Positions 37,565 to 45,907 of a stretch of DNA of 64,000 nucleotides are shown here, piece after piece. The notes under the pieces were generated by a model, which saw only the letters and a list, made by a program, of their open reading frames with translations, made no database searches and was not told the DNA's origin. Made by a program: the position numbers and the translations under genes. Position 1 is the first letter of the stretch, and every line of letters starts with the position of its first letter. The stretch spans positions 558,001 to 622,000 of the forward strand of contig NZ_FWFR01000001.1 of NCBI RefSeq assembly GCF_900172325.1. Direction: 5' to 3'. Source of the DNA: Oceanibacterium hippocampi. Its GTDB lineage: Bacteria > Pseudomonadota > Alphaproteobacteria > Sneathiellales > Sneathiellaceae.

Positions 37565-39130
37565 ATGCTGCGCTCGACGCGCCATATCGCACGGCTGATC
37601 GGCATTGGCCGGACGCTTGCCCGCCACCGCGCGCTCGAGCCGCTGGAGAAGGCCGACATCCCGCGCCCGTTCCTGTGGCTGCTGCGCCTGCTCGGCGGGC
37701 GAGGCAGACCGGTCGCGGGCAAGCGCCCCGGCGAGCGGCTGGCGGCGGCGCTGCACGAGCTTGGACCGAGCTTCATCAAGCTCGGCCAGGCGCTCTCGGT
37801 GCGCGCCGACCTGCTCGGCGAGGAGATCGCCAGCGATCTCGGCAGCCTTCGCGATCGCCTGCCGCCCTACCCGGCCGAGATCGTCCGCAGCGCGATCGAG
37901 AGCGAGCTGGGCAAGCCCGTATCCGCGCTGTACATCGATTTCTCCGACCGGCCGGTCGCGGCCGCGTCGATCGCCCAGGTTCACTTCGCGACCGTCGCCG
38001 ATCCGGAGACCGGCGAGACCAACGAGGTCGCGGTGAAGGTCCTGCGTCCGGGGGTCGAGGCCGCCTTCCGTCGCGACCTGGCGCTCTTCCGCTGGCTCGC
38101 CCACCAGCTCGTCCGGTTCGTGCCGGATGCGCGGCGGCTGCGGCCCGTCGAGGTCGTCGAGACGCTTGCCGCCTCGGTCGAGATCGAGATGGATCTGCGC
38201 CTCGAGGCGGCCGCCGCCTCGGAACTGGCGGAGAATTTCGCCGACGATCCGAATTACCGGGTGCCGACGATCGACTGGGAACGGACCGGGCGCCGCGTGA
38301 TGACGATGCAGCGTGTCCAGGGCCTCGGGATCGGCGATCGGGACGCACTTGCCGAGGCCGGCCACGACCTGCCGGCGATCGCCACCAACGTGATCCGGGT
38401 TTTCCTGCTGCAGGCCCTTCGTGACGGCCTGTTCCATGCCGACATGCACCAGGGCAACCTGTTCGTCGGCGAGGACGGGGCCTTCATTCCGGTCGATTTC
38501 GGCATCATGGGCCGGATCGACCGGCGCACCCGGCTGTTTCTCGCCGAGATGCTGCACGCCTTTCTGCAGGGCGATTACCGGCGTGCCGCCGAGGTCCATT
38601 TCGAGGCGGGCTACGTCCCGGCCAGCCAGTCGGTCGAGATCTTCGCCCAGGCCTGCCGGTCGATCGGCGAACCGATACGGGGCAAGCCGGTCAGCCAGAT
38701 CTCGATCGCCCGCCTGCTTCTGCAGCTGTTCCGGGTCACCGAGACCTTCGCCATGGAGACGCAGCCGCAGCTTCTGCTGTTGCAGAAGACCATGGTGACC
38801 GCCGAAGGCGTCGCCCGCGGCCTCGATCCCGACGTCAATTTCTGGGAGGCGGCAGAGCCGGTGATCGTCCGCTGGTCGGAAGACAATCTGGGCCCCGAGG
38901 GCCGGCTCAGGGACGCCGGCGACGCGGGCGCGCGACTGCTCCGTCGCCTGCCGGCGCTTGCCGACGAGGCCGAGCGCACCCTTGCGGCCCTGGTCGCCAG
39001 CCGCAACGGGCCGACGACGGAAAAGTCCGAGGCCGCGGCGCTCGCCCGGCTCGATCGCGGCCGCTGGCAGCGGGCGCTGGTGATTGCCGCGGCGATCCTC
39101 GTGCTCGCCGTATCCATCGCGGTGGGATGA
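37565..39130 (+). CDS. ubiB: UbiB, ABC1/ADCK-type atypical kinase for ubiquinone synthesis
   Basis: A 521-residue membrane-linked atypical kinase/ATPase needed for ubiquinone synthesis. The KxGQ motif is in FIKLGQALSVRADLL, the nucleotide lysine is in EVAVKVLRPG, and the catalytic loop is HADMHQGNLF with VDFGIMG following. The C-terminus ends in one hydrophobic helix (about 500-521). It likely acts with UbiE and other Ubi enzymes at the inner membrane. Seven bases after ubiE; coaBC follows after 101 bp. Confidence 0.95.
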   Translation: MLRSTRHIARLIGIGRTLARHRALEPLEKADIPRPFLWLLRLLGGRGRPVAGKRPGERLAAALHELGPSFIKLGQALSVRADLLGEEIASDLGSLRDRLPPYPAEIVRSAIESELGKPVSALYIDFSDRPVAAASIAQVHFATVADPETGETNEVAVKVLRPGVEAAFRRDLALFRWLAHQLVRFVPDARRLRPVEVVETLAASVEIEMDLRLEAAAASELAENFADDPNYRVPTIDWERTGRRVMTMQRVQGLGIGDRDALAEAGHDLPAIATNVIRVFLLQALRDGLFHADMHQGNLFVGEDGAFIPVDFGIMGRIDRRTRLFLAEMLHAFLQGDYRRAAEVHFEAGYVPASQSVEIFAQACRSIGEPIRGKPVSQISIARLLLQLFRVTETFAMETQPQLLLLQKTMVTAEGVARGLDPDVNFWEAAEPVIVRWSEDNLGPEGRLRDAGDAGARLLRRLPALADEAERTLAALVASRNGPTTEKSEAAALARLDRGRWQRALVIAAAILVLAVSIAVG

Positions 39131-39184
39131 GGCCGTCTGGCCATCTCCCGAATCGGCTTGTATCGTCGAACATGTGTGACTACT

Positions 39185-39193
39185 TTATCCACA
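39185..39193 (+). promoter_or_regulatory. Perfect DnaA box upstream of coaBC
   Basis: TTATCCACA is an exact match to the strong DnaA box, in the A+T-rich 101 bp gap between ubiB and coaBC and 39 bp before the coaBC ATG. TTATGGACA, a seven-of-nine match, overlaps the coaBC start (39229-39237). Either an origin element or DnaA control of coaBC-dut. Confidence 0.55.
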
Positions 39194-39231
39194 GCTCTAT
39201 TACGTGAATTCAAACATTAGCGCCTAAGGTT

Positions 39232-40437
39232 ATGGACAAGACGGTATTGTTGATCGTTGGCGGCGGCATCGCTGCCTTCAAGGCGCTGGAACTTGTCCGT
39301 CGCCTGAAGGAGCGCGGCGTCCGCGTGCGCGGCGTGCTCACCGGCGCCGGGAGCCAGTTCGTCACCCCGCTGTCGCTGGCCGCGCTCAGCGGCGAGAAGG
39401 TGCATATGGACCTCTTCTCGCTGACCGACGAAGCCGAGATGGGCCATATCGAGCTCTCGCGGGCGGCCGACCTGCTGGTGGTCGCGCCGGCGACCGCCGA
39501 CCTGATGGCGAAGATGGCGCACGGGCATGCCGATGATCTGGCCTCGACGCTGCTGCTCGCCACCGACAAGCGGGTCATGGTCGCGCCGGCGATGAATGTC
39601 CGGATGTGGGAGCATCCGGCCACGCGCCGCAACCTGGAGACGCTCAAGGGCGACGGCGTTCTGGTCGTCGGGCCCGAGGAAGGGTCCATGGCCTGCGGCG
39701 AGTTCGGCTATGGCCGGATGGCCGAGCCGGAGACGATTGCCGACGCCGTCATGGACTTCCTGCAGTCCGGCGGCCGCAAGCCGCTCGCCGGCCGGCGCGC
39801 CATCGTCACTTCCGGCCCGACGCACGAGCCGATCGACCCGGTGCGCTACATCGCCAATCGTTCATCCGGAAAGCAGGGTCATGCGATCGCCGCCGCACTC
39901 GCCCGTCTCGGCGCCGAAACGATTTTGGTGAGCGGCCCGTCCGGGGAGCCCGTGCCGTCCGGTGTTTCCATGGTCCGTGTCGAGACGGCGCGCGAGATGC
40001 TGGCTGCCTGCGAGGCGGCGCTGCCGGCCGATATCGCGGTCTGCGCCGCCGCGGTCGCCGACTGGCGGATCGATTGCGAGGCCGTCCAGAAGATCAAGAA
40101 GGAAGGCGGCGCGTTGCCGAGTCTCGCGCTGACGGAGAATCCCGACATCCTGGCCACCCTGAGCCGGCTGGCATCAGGCCGGCCGTCGCTGGTCGTGGGC
40201 TTTGCCGCGGAAACCGAGAAGGTCGTCGAACATGCGGTTGCCAAGCTCGGCCGCAAGGGCTGCGACTGGATTGTTGCCAACGATGTCGCGCCGGCGAGCG
40301 GGACCTTCGGCGGCCATGACAACCGCGTCCACCTGATTTCCGCGGACGGGGCCGAGGACTGGCCGAAGATGAGCAAGCAGGAAGTGGCCGGGCGACTGGC
40401 TGGCCGTATCGCCCGTTATTTCGAGGACCGAACGTGA
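39232..40437 (+). CDS. coaBC: Bifunctional phosphopantothenoylcysteine decarboxylase / phosphopantothenate-cysteine ligase
   Basis: Two steps of coenzyme A synthesis in one 401-residue protein. The N-terminal flavoprotein half (1-190) has [13 protein letters not shown], the histidine of [23 protein letters not shown] and the substrate-clamp region [13 protein letters not shown]. The C-terminal ligase half (about 190-401) starts [20 protein letters not shown] and has [15 protein letters not shown] and CDWIVANDV. The stop overlaps the dut start (TGATG). Confidence 0.96.
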   Translation: MDKTVLLIVGGGIAAFKALELVRRLKERGVRVRGVLTGAGSQFVTPLSLAALSGEKVHMDLFSLTDEAEMGHIELSRAADLLVVAPATADLMAKMAHGHADDLASTLLLATDKRVMVAPAMNVRMWEHPATRRNLETLKGDGVLVVGPEEGSMACGEFGYGRMAEPETIADAVMDFLQSGGRKPLAGRRAIVTSGPTHEPIDPVRYIANRSSGKQGHAIAAALARLGAETILVSGPSGEPVPSGVSMVRVETAREMLAACEAALPADIAVCAAAVADWRIDCEAVQKIKKEGGALPSLALTENPDILATLSRLASGRPSLVVGFAAETEKVVEHAVAKLGRKGCDWIVANDVAPASGTFGGHDNRVHLISADGAEDWPKMSKQEVAGRLAGRIARYFEDRT

Positions 40438-40907
40438 TGAAGAGCATAGAGATCATCGTCCAGCGGCTGCCGCATGGCAGCGACCTGCCGCTTCCCGCCT
40501 ACGAAACCGCGGGCAGCGCGGGGATGGACCTGATCGCCGCGACCGAGACCGAGATCGAGCTGCTGCCCGGCGCGCGCGTGCTGGTGCCGACCGGTCTCAG
40601 CATTGCCCTGCCGGCGGGCTTCGAGGCGCAGGTCCGGCCGCGCTCGGGTCTTGCACTGAAGAAGGGGATCACCGTGCTCAACAGCCCGGGCACGATCGAT
40701 TCCGATTACCGGGGCGAGGTCGGCGTGATCCTGGTCAATCTCGGCAAGGAACCCCATCGCATTGTTCGCGGCGACCGCATCGCGCAAATGGTGATCGCCC
40801 CGGTGCTCCAGGCGACCTTCACCGAGGCCGCCTCGCTTCCCGACAGCGCGCGTGGCGCGGGCGGTTTCGGCTCGACCGGAACCGGTGCGGCCGGTCGCCG
40901 GACATGA
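40437..40907 (+). CDS. dut: Deoxyuridine 5'-triphosphate nucleotidohydrolase
   Basis: Hydrolyses dUTP to dUMP, keeping uracil out of DNA and supplying thymidylate synthesis. The 156-residue trimeric dUTPase has all five motifs: [30 protein letters not shown] with the catalytic aspartate, RGDRIAQMV, and the C-terminal [10 protein letters not shown] arm. ATG 40437 shares its A with the coaBC stop; a GTG three bases upstream is equally possible. The Rrf2 gene follows after 15 bp. Confidence 0.96.
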   Translation: MKSIEIIVQRLPHGSDLPLPAYETAGSAGMDLIAATETEIELLPGARVLVPTGLSIALPAGFEAQVRPRSGLALKKGITVLNSPGTIDSDYRGEVGVILVNLGKEPHRIVRGDRIAQMVIAPVLQATFTEAASLPDSARGAGGFGSTGTGAAGRRT

Positions 40908-40922
40908 ACTAACGGAAGCCTC

Positions 40923-41378
40923 ATGCTGAAACTCCCGAAAAAAACACTCTTCGCCCTCGAGGCCGTCGTCGACATCGCCTACAACGCCCGGCCGGAACCG
41001 GTCCAGTCGAAGGAGATCACGCGTCGCCAGGGCATTCCGCAACGCTATCTCGAGCAGGTGATGCAGCAGCTTGTCCGGGCCGGAATCCTGAAAGGCGTCC
41101 GGGGTCCGCGTGGCGGTTACACGCTGGCCCGCGAAAGGCGCCGCATCTCGGTCGGCGAGATCCTCCGGGTCGTCGACGGCTTCGCCGAGGACGAGGCGGA
41201 TGCACGCGAGCCGCTCGGCTCCGCGATCGGCCGGGAAGTGGTCTATCCGCTATGGGACGAGTTGCGTGCCGACCTGGTGCGGCGGCTGGACGAGGTGACG
41301 CTCGAGGAACTCTGCCGGCGCGCCGGCAAGGTGGGAATCAGGGCGGAGAATCGCAACAAGCTGGATTTCACCATCTAG
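40923..41378 (+). CDS. Rrf2 family regulator without Fe-S cysteines, probable cysK regulator
   Basis: A 151-residue winged-helix repressor. The N-terminal HTH spans MLKLPKKTLFALEAVVDIAY to the wing GVRGPRGGYTLAR, where SKEITRRQGIPQRYLEQVM is the recognition region. Fe-S Rrf2 proteins (IscR, NsrR) have three cysteines near residues 90-105; this one has none there and a single cysteine near the C-terminus. That resembles CymR, which senses cysteine status through CysK. The next gene is cysK, 78 bp downstream, supporting that role. Family certain; target inferred. Confidence 0.85.
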   Translation: MLKLPKKTLFALEAVVDIAYNARPEPVQSKEITRRQGIPQRYLEQVMQQLVRAGILKGVRGPRGGYTLARERRRISVGEILRVVDGFAEDEADAREPLGSAIGREVVYPLWDELRADLVRRLDEVTLEELCRRAGKVGIRAENRNKLDFTI

Positions 41379-41456
41379 CGACCGGAACAATGAGCCGGCC
41401 GCCCGCGTCAGCCCGGGTGGCTATCCAAGGAAATTCTGACAAGCGGGGCTCCCGAA

Positions 41457-42437
41457 GTGACGAAGAACGAGAAACCACTGACCGGCCGCAAGGCGGCGCC
41501 ACGCGGACGGATCTACGATTCGATCATCGACACGATCGGCGGGACGCCGCTCGTCCGGCTCAACCGTTTGGCGGCCGAAGAGGGCGCCAAGGCGCAGGTG
41601 CTGCTCAAGCTCGAATTCTTCAATCCGATCGCTTCGGTCAAGGACCGGATCGCGGTCAGCATGGTCGAGGCGATCGAGGCCGCCGGCCGCATGAAGGCGG
41701 ACACGGTGCTTGTCGAACCGACTTCCGGCAATACCGGGATCGGGCTCGCCTTCGTCTGCGCGGCCAAGGGTTACCGGCTGATCCTGGTGATGCCGGAAAG
41801 CATGTCGGTCGAGCGGCGCAAGATGCTGAAGCTGCTCGGTGCCGAACTCGAGCTGACGCCGGCCGAGAAGGGGATGGGCGGGGCAATCGCCAGGGCCGAG
41901 GAACTGGTGGCCTCGCTGCCCGACGCGCTGATCCCGCAGCAGTTCAAGCATCCCGCGAACCCGGTCATTCACCAGGTCACGACCGGGGCCGAGATCTGGA
42001 CCGACACCGGCGGCAAGGTCGACGCGGTGGTCTCCGGCGTCGGCACCGGCGGCACGCTGACTGGTGTCGGGCGCTACCTGAAGGAAAGGAATCCGGCGAT
42101 CCGCATGATCGCCGTCGAGCCCGAGGACAGCCCGGTGATTTCCGGCGGCAAACCGGGACCGCACAAGATCCAGGGGATCGGCGCCGGTTTCGTGCCCGAC
42201 AATCTCGACACCAGCCTGATCGACGAGGTGCTGACGATCGGTAACGAGACCGCCTTCGAGACTGCGCGTCGCGTCGCCCGGCTGGAGGGCATTCCCTGCG
42301 GTATCTCGTCCGGCGCCGCGGTCGCCGCCGCCCTCGAGGTTGCCGAGCGTGACGACATGGCCGGCAAGACCATCGTCGTGATCATCCCCTCCTTCGCCGA
42401 ACGCTATCTCTCGACGGCGCTCTTCGAAGGACTCTGA
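41457..42437 (+). CDS. cysK: Cysteine synthase (O-acetylserine sulfhydrylase)
   Basis: PLP enzyme making cysteine from O-acetylserine and sulfide; 326 residues, with a basic extension of about 20 residues before the core ([20 protein letters not shown]). The PLP lysine is in [10 protein letters not shown], the substrate loop is [12 protein letters not shown], and the phosphate-binding loop is [12 protein letters not shown]. The C-terminus ends FEGL. GTG start at 41457. Follows the Rrf2 gene, which may repress it; the ThiF/MoeB gene starts 8 bp later. Confidence 0.96.
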   Translation: MTKNEKPLTGRKAAPRGRIYDSIIDTIGGTPLVRLNRLAAEEGAKAQVLLKLEFFNPIASVKDRIAVSMVEAIEAAGRMKADTVLVEPTSGNTGIGLAFVCAAKGYRLILVMPESMSVERRKMLKLLGAELELTPAEKGMGGAIARAEELVASLPDALIPQQFKHPANPVIHQVTTGAEIWTDTGGKVDAVVSGVGTGGTLTGVGRYLKERNPAIRMIAVEPEDSPVISGGKPGPHKIQGIGAGFVPDNLDTSLIDEVLTIGNETAFETARRVARLEGIPCGISSGAAVAAALEVAERDDMAGKTIVVIIPSFAERYLSTALFEGL

Positions 42438-42445
42438 GGCGGATC

Positions 42446-43240
42446 ATGGCGTTCACCGACGATCAGCTCGAACGCTATGCCCGCCACGTGATCCTGCACG
42501 AGATCGGTGGCGCCGGGCAGCAGCGGCTGCTTGGCGCCTCGGTCCTGATCGTCGGTGCCGGCGGGCTCGGCTCGCCGCTTGTGATGTATCTCGCAGCGGC
42601 CGGCGTCGGGCGGATCGGCATCGTCGACGACGATACGGTCAGCCTGTCCAACCTGCAGCGGCAGATCGCGCATGGCACCGAGCGGATCGGCATGACCAAG
42701 ACGGCGAGCGCCGGGGTCACCGTCGCCTCGCTCAATCCCGATGTCGAACTGGTCGGCCATACGGTTCGCCTCGATGCCTCGAACGCACTCGACCTCGTCG
42801 GTGCCTACGATATCGTCGCCGACGGCTCGGACAATCCCGAGACCCGGTTCCTCGTGAACGACGCCTGCTACCTCGCGCGCCGGCCGCTGGTCTCGGGCGC
42901 GATCCTCCGCTTCGACGGCCAGCTCACCACCTTCAAGGCGCATGAGCCAGGCGACAATCCCTGCTATCGCTGCCTGTTCCCGAGCCCGCCGCCGGCAGAC
43001 GTTGTGCCGAGTTGCGCCGAGGCCGGGGTGCTCGGCGCGCTTGCCGGCATCATCGGTTCGATGCAGGCGAACGAGGTGATCAAGGAAATCACCGGCGTTG
43101 GCGAGAGCCTGTCGGGCCGCCTGCTGATCTTCGATGCCCTGGCGACGGCGTTCCGCACCGTCCGGGTGCGCCGGGATCCGGCCTGCGCGCTTTGCGGCGA
43201 GGCGGCGACGATCCGCGATCTCCGCGCCCACGCCGCCTGA
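42446..43240 (+). CDS. moeB: MoeB/ThiF/HesA family E1-like adenylyltransferase
   Basis: Adenylates the C-terminal glycine of a ubiquitin-like sulfur carrier (MoaD or ThiS), 264 residues. The ATP site is VGAGGLGSPLVMYLAAAGVG (35-54), with DDDTVSLSNLQRQ and DGSDNPETRFLVND following. Two CxxC pairs, CYRCLF and CALCGE, probably hold structural zinc. The C-terminal rhodanese domain found in some MoeB proteins is absent. Next to cysK it may serve cysteine-derived sulfur transfer, so ThiF-like or HesA-like roles stay open. Confidence 0.88.
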   Translation: MAFTDDQLERYARHVILHEIGGAGQQRLLGASVLIVGAGGLGSPLVMYLAAAGVGRIGIVDDDTVSLSNLQRQIAHGTERIGMTKTASAGVTVASLNPDVELVGHTVRLDASNALDLVGAYDIVADGSDNPETRFLVNDACYLARRPLVSGAILRFDGQLTTFKAHEPGDNPCYRCLFPSPPPADVVPSCAEAGVLGALAGIIGSMQANEVIKEITGVGESLSGRLLIFDALATAFRTVRVRRDPACALCGEAATIRDLRAHAA

Positions 43241-43259
43241 CCGGCCCTGCCCGGGCCGG
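43241..43259 (+). terminator. GC-rich hairpin directly after moeB
   Basis: CCGGCCC (43241-43247), loop TGCCC, GGGCCGG (43253-43259), beginning at the first base after the moeB stop. No U-run follows, so it is a weak or Rho-assisted terminator at best. It separates the cysK-moeB block from the oxidoreductase gene. Confidence 0.3.
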
Positions 43260-43397
43260 CCGCGCTCGCCTATCCGCGGCAGATTCGGCATGATAATCGG
43301 CCGGACACGGCCTATCCTTTCGCCGGCCCTTGTTGGCGGTTCGGCCGAGGGCTAGTCTCGATACCGAATTCGACCAAACGACCGTTAGGGAAGCGTG

Positions 43398-44411
43398 ATG
43401 AAGGCCGCGATACTCAAGAGCCCCGGGATCGATAACCTGGTCGTCGAGGATCGTCCGGTGCCGAAGCCGGGTCCCGGCGAGGTGCTCGTCCGGCTGCGCT
43501 TCGCGACGCTCAATTTCCGCGACCTGCTGGTGATCAACGGCGGTTACGGCTCGCAACAGCGCCAAAGCGATCTCGTGCCGCTCTCCGACGGCGCCGGGGA
43601 GGTCGAGGCGGTCGGTGCCGGTGTCACCGGCTACAAGGCCGGCGATCGGGTGGTCGGGCATTTCTTCCCGGCCTGGCAGTCGGGCGAGCCGAGCGAGGCC
43701 AGGTTCTCGGTCAACCTCGGTGGCCGGATGGATGGTGTTGCCTGCGAATACCGGCTGTTTCGCCCGGACGCGATCGCGCATGTCCCTGAACATCTGAGCC
43801 TCGCCGAGGCCGCCGCCCTGCCCTGTGCCGGGTTGACGGCGTGGAACGCGGTGATCGCGCAGGGCGAGACCAAGCCCGGCGACTGTGTCCTCGTTCAGGG
43901 TACCGGCGGGGTCTCGTTGTTCGGACTGCAGTTCGCCCATGCCGCCGGCGCGACGGTGATCGCGACCTCCTCGTCCGACGCCAAGCTGGAGCGCTGCAGG
44001 GCGCTCGGCGCCGATCACCTGATCAATTATGTCGACGTCAAGGATTGGGGCGATCGCGCGCGGGCCCTCAGCAGCGAGGGCCAGGGCGTCGACCATGTGG
44101 TCGAGGTGGGCGGCGCCGGCACGATGAAGCAGTCGCTCCGGGCGGTTCGCGTCGGCGGCCGGATCAGCATGATCGGCGTGCTGGCCGGCAACCGGCACGA
44201 ACTGAACGTGCCGATCATCGTCATGAGGAGCATCCGTTTGCAGGGCGTGACCGTCGGCTCCTACGAACATTTCACGGCGATGCTTCGGGCAATCGCGCAG
44301 AGCCGGATCAAGCCGGTGCTGGACCGGACCTTCCCGCTCGCCGAGATCCGCGCGGCATTCGACCACCTGCAATCGGGCGGTCATTTCGGAAAGATCGTGA
44401 TCGAGATCTGA
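43398..44411 (+). CDS. Zinc-free MDR family NAD(P)-dependent oxidoreductase
   Basis: A 337-residue medium-chain dehydrogenase/reductase. The GroES-like catalytic half begins MKAAILKSPGIDNLVVED and has GDRVVGHFFPAW; the catalytic-zinc cysteine and histidine positions are not filled. The Rossmann half has GTGGVSLFGLQFAHAAGATV and GADHLINY. The lack of zinc ligands favours an enoyl reductase or quinone oxidoreductase over an alcohol dehydrogenase. ATG 43398 is taken over a GTG one codon upstream. It precedes the HMG-CoA-synthase-like/thiolase pair by 42 bp and could share its pathway. Confidence 0.83.
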   Translation: MKAAILKSPGIDNLVVEDRPVPKPGPGEVLVRLRFATLNFRDLLVINGGYGSQQRQSDLVPLSDGAGEVEAVGAGVTGYKAGDRVVGHFFPAWQSGEPSEARFSVNLGGRMDGVACEYRLFRPDAIAHVPEHLSLAEAAALPCAGLTAWNAVIAQGETKPGDCVLVQGTGGVSLFGLQFAHAAGATVIATSSSDAKLERCRALGADHLINYVDVKDWGDRARALSSEGQGVDHVVEVGGAGTMKQSLRAVRVGGRISMIGVLAGNRHELNVPIIVMRSIRLQGVTVGSYEHFTAMLRAIAQSRIKPVLDRTFPLAEIRAAFDHLQSGGHFGKIVIEI

Positions 44412-44453
44412 GCAAGATGAAGACAACAGCGCCTTGTGGAGGAAACGCGTCCG

Positions 44454-45896
44454 ATGGTTAGCATCCTGGCCTATGGCGGCTATGTCCCGCGGCTCCGGCT
44501 GTCGCGCGAAGCGATCGTCACCGCCAATTCCTGGTTCAATCCGGCGCTCAAGGCGCACATGGCCGGCGAACGGTCGATCTGCAACTGGGACGAGGACCCG
44601 CTGACCATGGCGGTCGCGGCCGCCCGAGACTGCCTGACCGGCGTGGCGAAGGAGTCTGTCACCGCCTGCCATCTTGCCTCGACCACCCTGCCCTTCGTCG
44701 ACCGCCAGAATGCCGGCGTCGTGGCCGCGGCCGCCGGCCTGCCCGAAACGGCGACGACGATGGACGTCACGGGTTCGCAACGGGCGGCGACCACGGCGCT
44801 CGCCGCCGCCTGCCGGGACGGCAGCGGCCGCACCCTTCTGATCGCCAGCGAGAAACGCGAGGCCCGTTCGGGGGCGCCGCAGGAGGCGCTTTACGGAGAC
44901 GGCGCGGCGGCACTGCTGATCGGGCCCGGCCCGGGCATCGCTCGCCTGGTCGCCAGCGCCGGCGTCGCGGTCGATTTCGTCGATCATTACCGCGCGCCCG
45001 ACCATCGCTTCGAATATGGCTGGGAGGAACGCTGGATCCGCGACGAGGGCTATCAGAAGATCGTACCCCGGGCGCTGGAACCGGCCCTTGCCGAGGCCGG
45101 GATCAGCGGCGCCGAGATCGATCATTTCGTAATGCCCTGTGTCTATCCGGCGGTAACCCGCAGCTTCGCGCGGACATACGGCATCCGGCCCGAGGCGGTC
45201 AGCGACACGCTGCAGGCGGTCATGGGCGAGGCCGGCGCGGCGCACCCGCTGGTCATGCTGACGCGTGTGCTGGAACAGGCAAGGCCCGGCCAGAAGATCG
45301 TGCTGGTCGGCTTCGGCCAGGGCGCCGACGCGCTCGTTTTCGAGGTCGAGGAGGGGATCGCCCGCCTCGAGCCCCGGATCGGCATCGGCGGCCACCTGGC
45401 GCGCGGGCGGCCGGAAACCAACTACCAGAAATATCTCGCGATGAACGGCCTCGTCGATCAGGAGCACGGCAAGCGCGCCGAGATCGACGGCCAGACCGCG
45501 CTGTCCACGCTCTATCGCAAGCGCGACATGGTCACCTCGCTGATCGGCGGAGTCTGCCGGACCTGCGGTACGCGGCAGTTCCCGAAAAGCGCGCTCTGCG
45601 TGAACCCGAACTGCGGCGAGTACGACAGCCAGGACGATTATCCCTTCGCCGACGAGCCGGCCAGGGTCCTGACCTGGTCCGCCGACCACCTGGTCTTCGT
45701 ACCGACCCCGCCGGCCCATTACGGGATGGTGCAGTTCGACGGCGGCGGCCGCTTCATGGCCGACTTCACCGATGTCGCCGAAGGCGAGGTCGAGGTCGGC
45801 ATGGACATGCGGATGGAGTTCCGCATCAAGGAAATGGACAGCGATCGGGGCTTCCGGAAATATTTCTGGAAGGCTGCCCCGGCGCGGCAGGGTTGA
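44454..45896 (+). CDS. HMG-CoA-synthase-like protein with fused DUF35 domain; nucleophile Cys appears replaced by Gln
   Basis: A 480-residue fusion. Residues 1-340 are a thiolase-fold protein of the HMG-CoA synthase/KAS III type (YGGYVPRLRLSRE; DVTGSQRAATTAL; LVGFGQGADALVFE). Where archaeal HMG-CoA synthase has the acyl-accepting cysteine four residues before a conserved threonine, this protein has Q109. Residues 365-476 are a DUF35 module: zinc ribbon CxxC...CxxxxC (C368, C371, C382, C387) and an OB fold. DUF35 proteins channel acyl-CoA between thiolase and synthase in archaea and in PhlACB. A GGAGGAAA box precedes the ATG. The thiolase gene follows by 11 bp. Chemistry unknown. Confidence 0.8.
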   Translation: MVSILAYGGYVPRLRLSREAIVTANSWFNPALKAHMAGERSICNWDEDPLTMAVAAARDCLTGVAKESVTACHLASTTLPFVDRQNAGVVAAAAGLPETATTMDVTGSQRAATTALAAACRDGSGRTLLIASEKREARSGAPQEALYGDGAAALLIGPGPGIARLVASAGVAVDFVDHYRAPDHRFEYGWEERWIRDEGYQKIVPRALEPALAEAGISGAEIDHFVMPCVYPAVTRSFARTYGIRPEAVSDTLQAVMGEAGAAHPLVMLTRVLEQARPGQKIVLVGFGQGADALVFEVEEGIARLEPRIGIGGHLARGRPETNYQKYLAMNGLVDQEHGKRAEIDGQTALSTLYRKRDMVTSLIGGVCRTCGTRQFPKSALCVNPNCGEYDSQDDYPFADEPARVLTWSADHLVFVPTPPAHYGMVQFDGGGRFMADFTDVAEGEVEVGMDMRMEFRIKEMDSDRGFRKYFWKAAPARQG

Positions 45897-45907
45897 GGGA
45901 GGAGACG

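Noticed and set aside
43089-45719. An 876-codon minus-strand frame
   Set aside because: Antisense to moeB, the oxidoreductase and the HMG-CoA-synthase-like gene; no domain and no ribosome-binding site.
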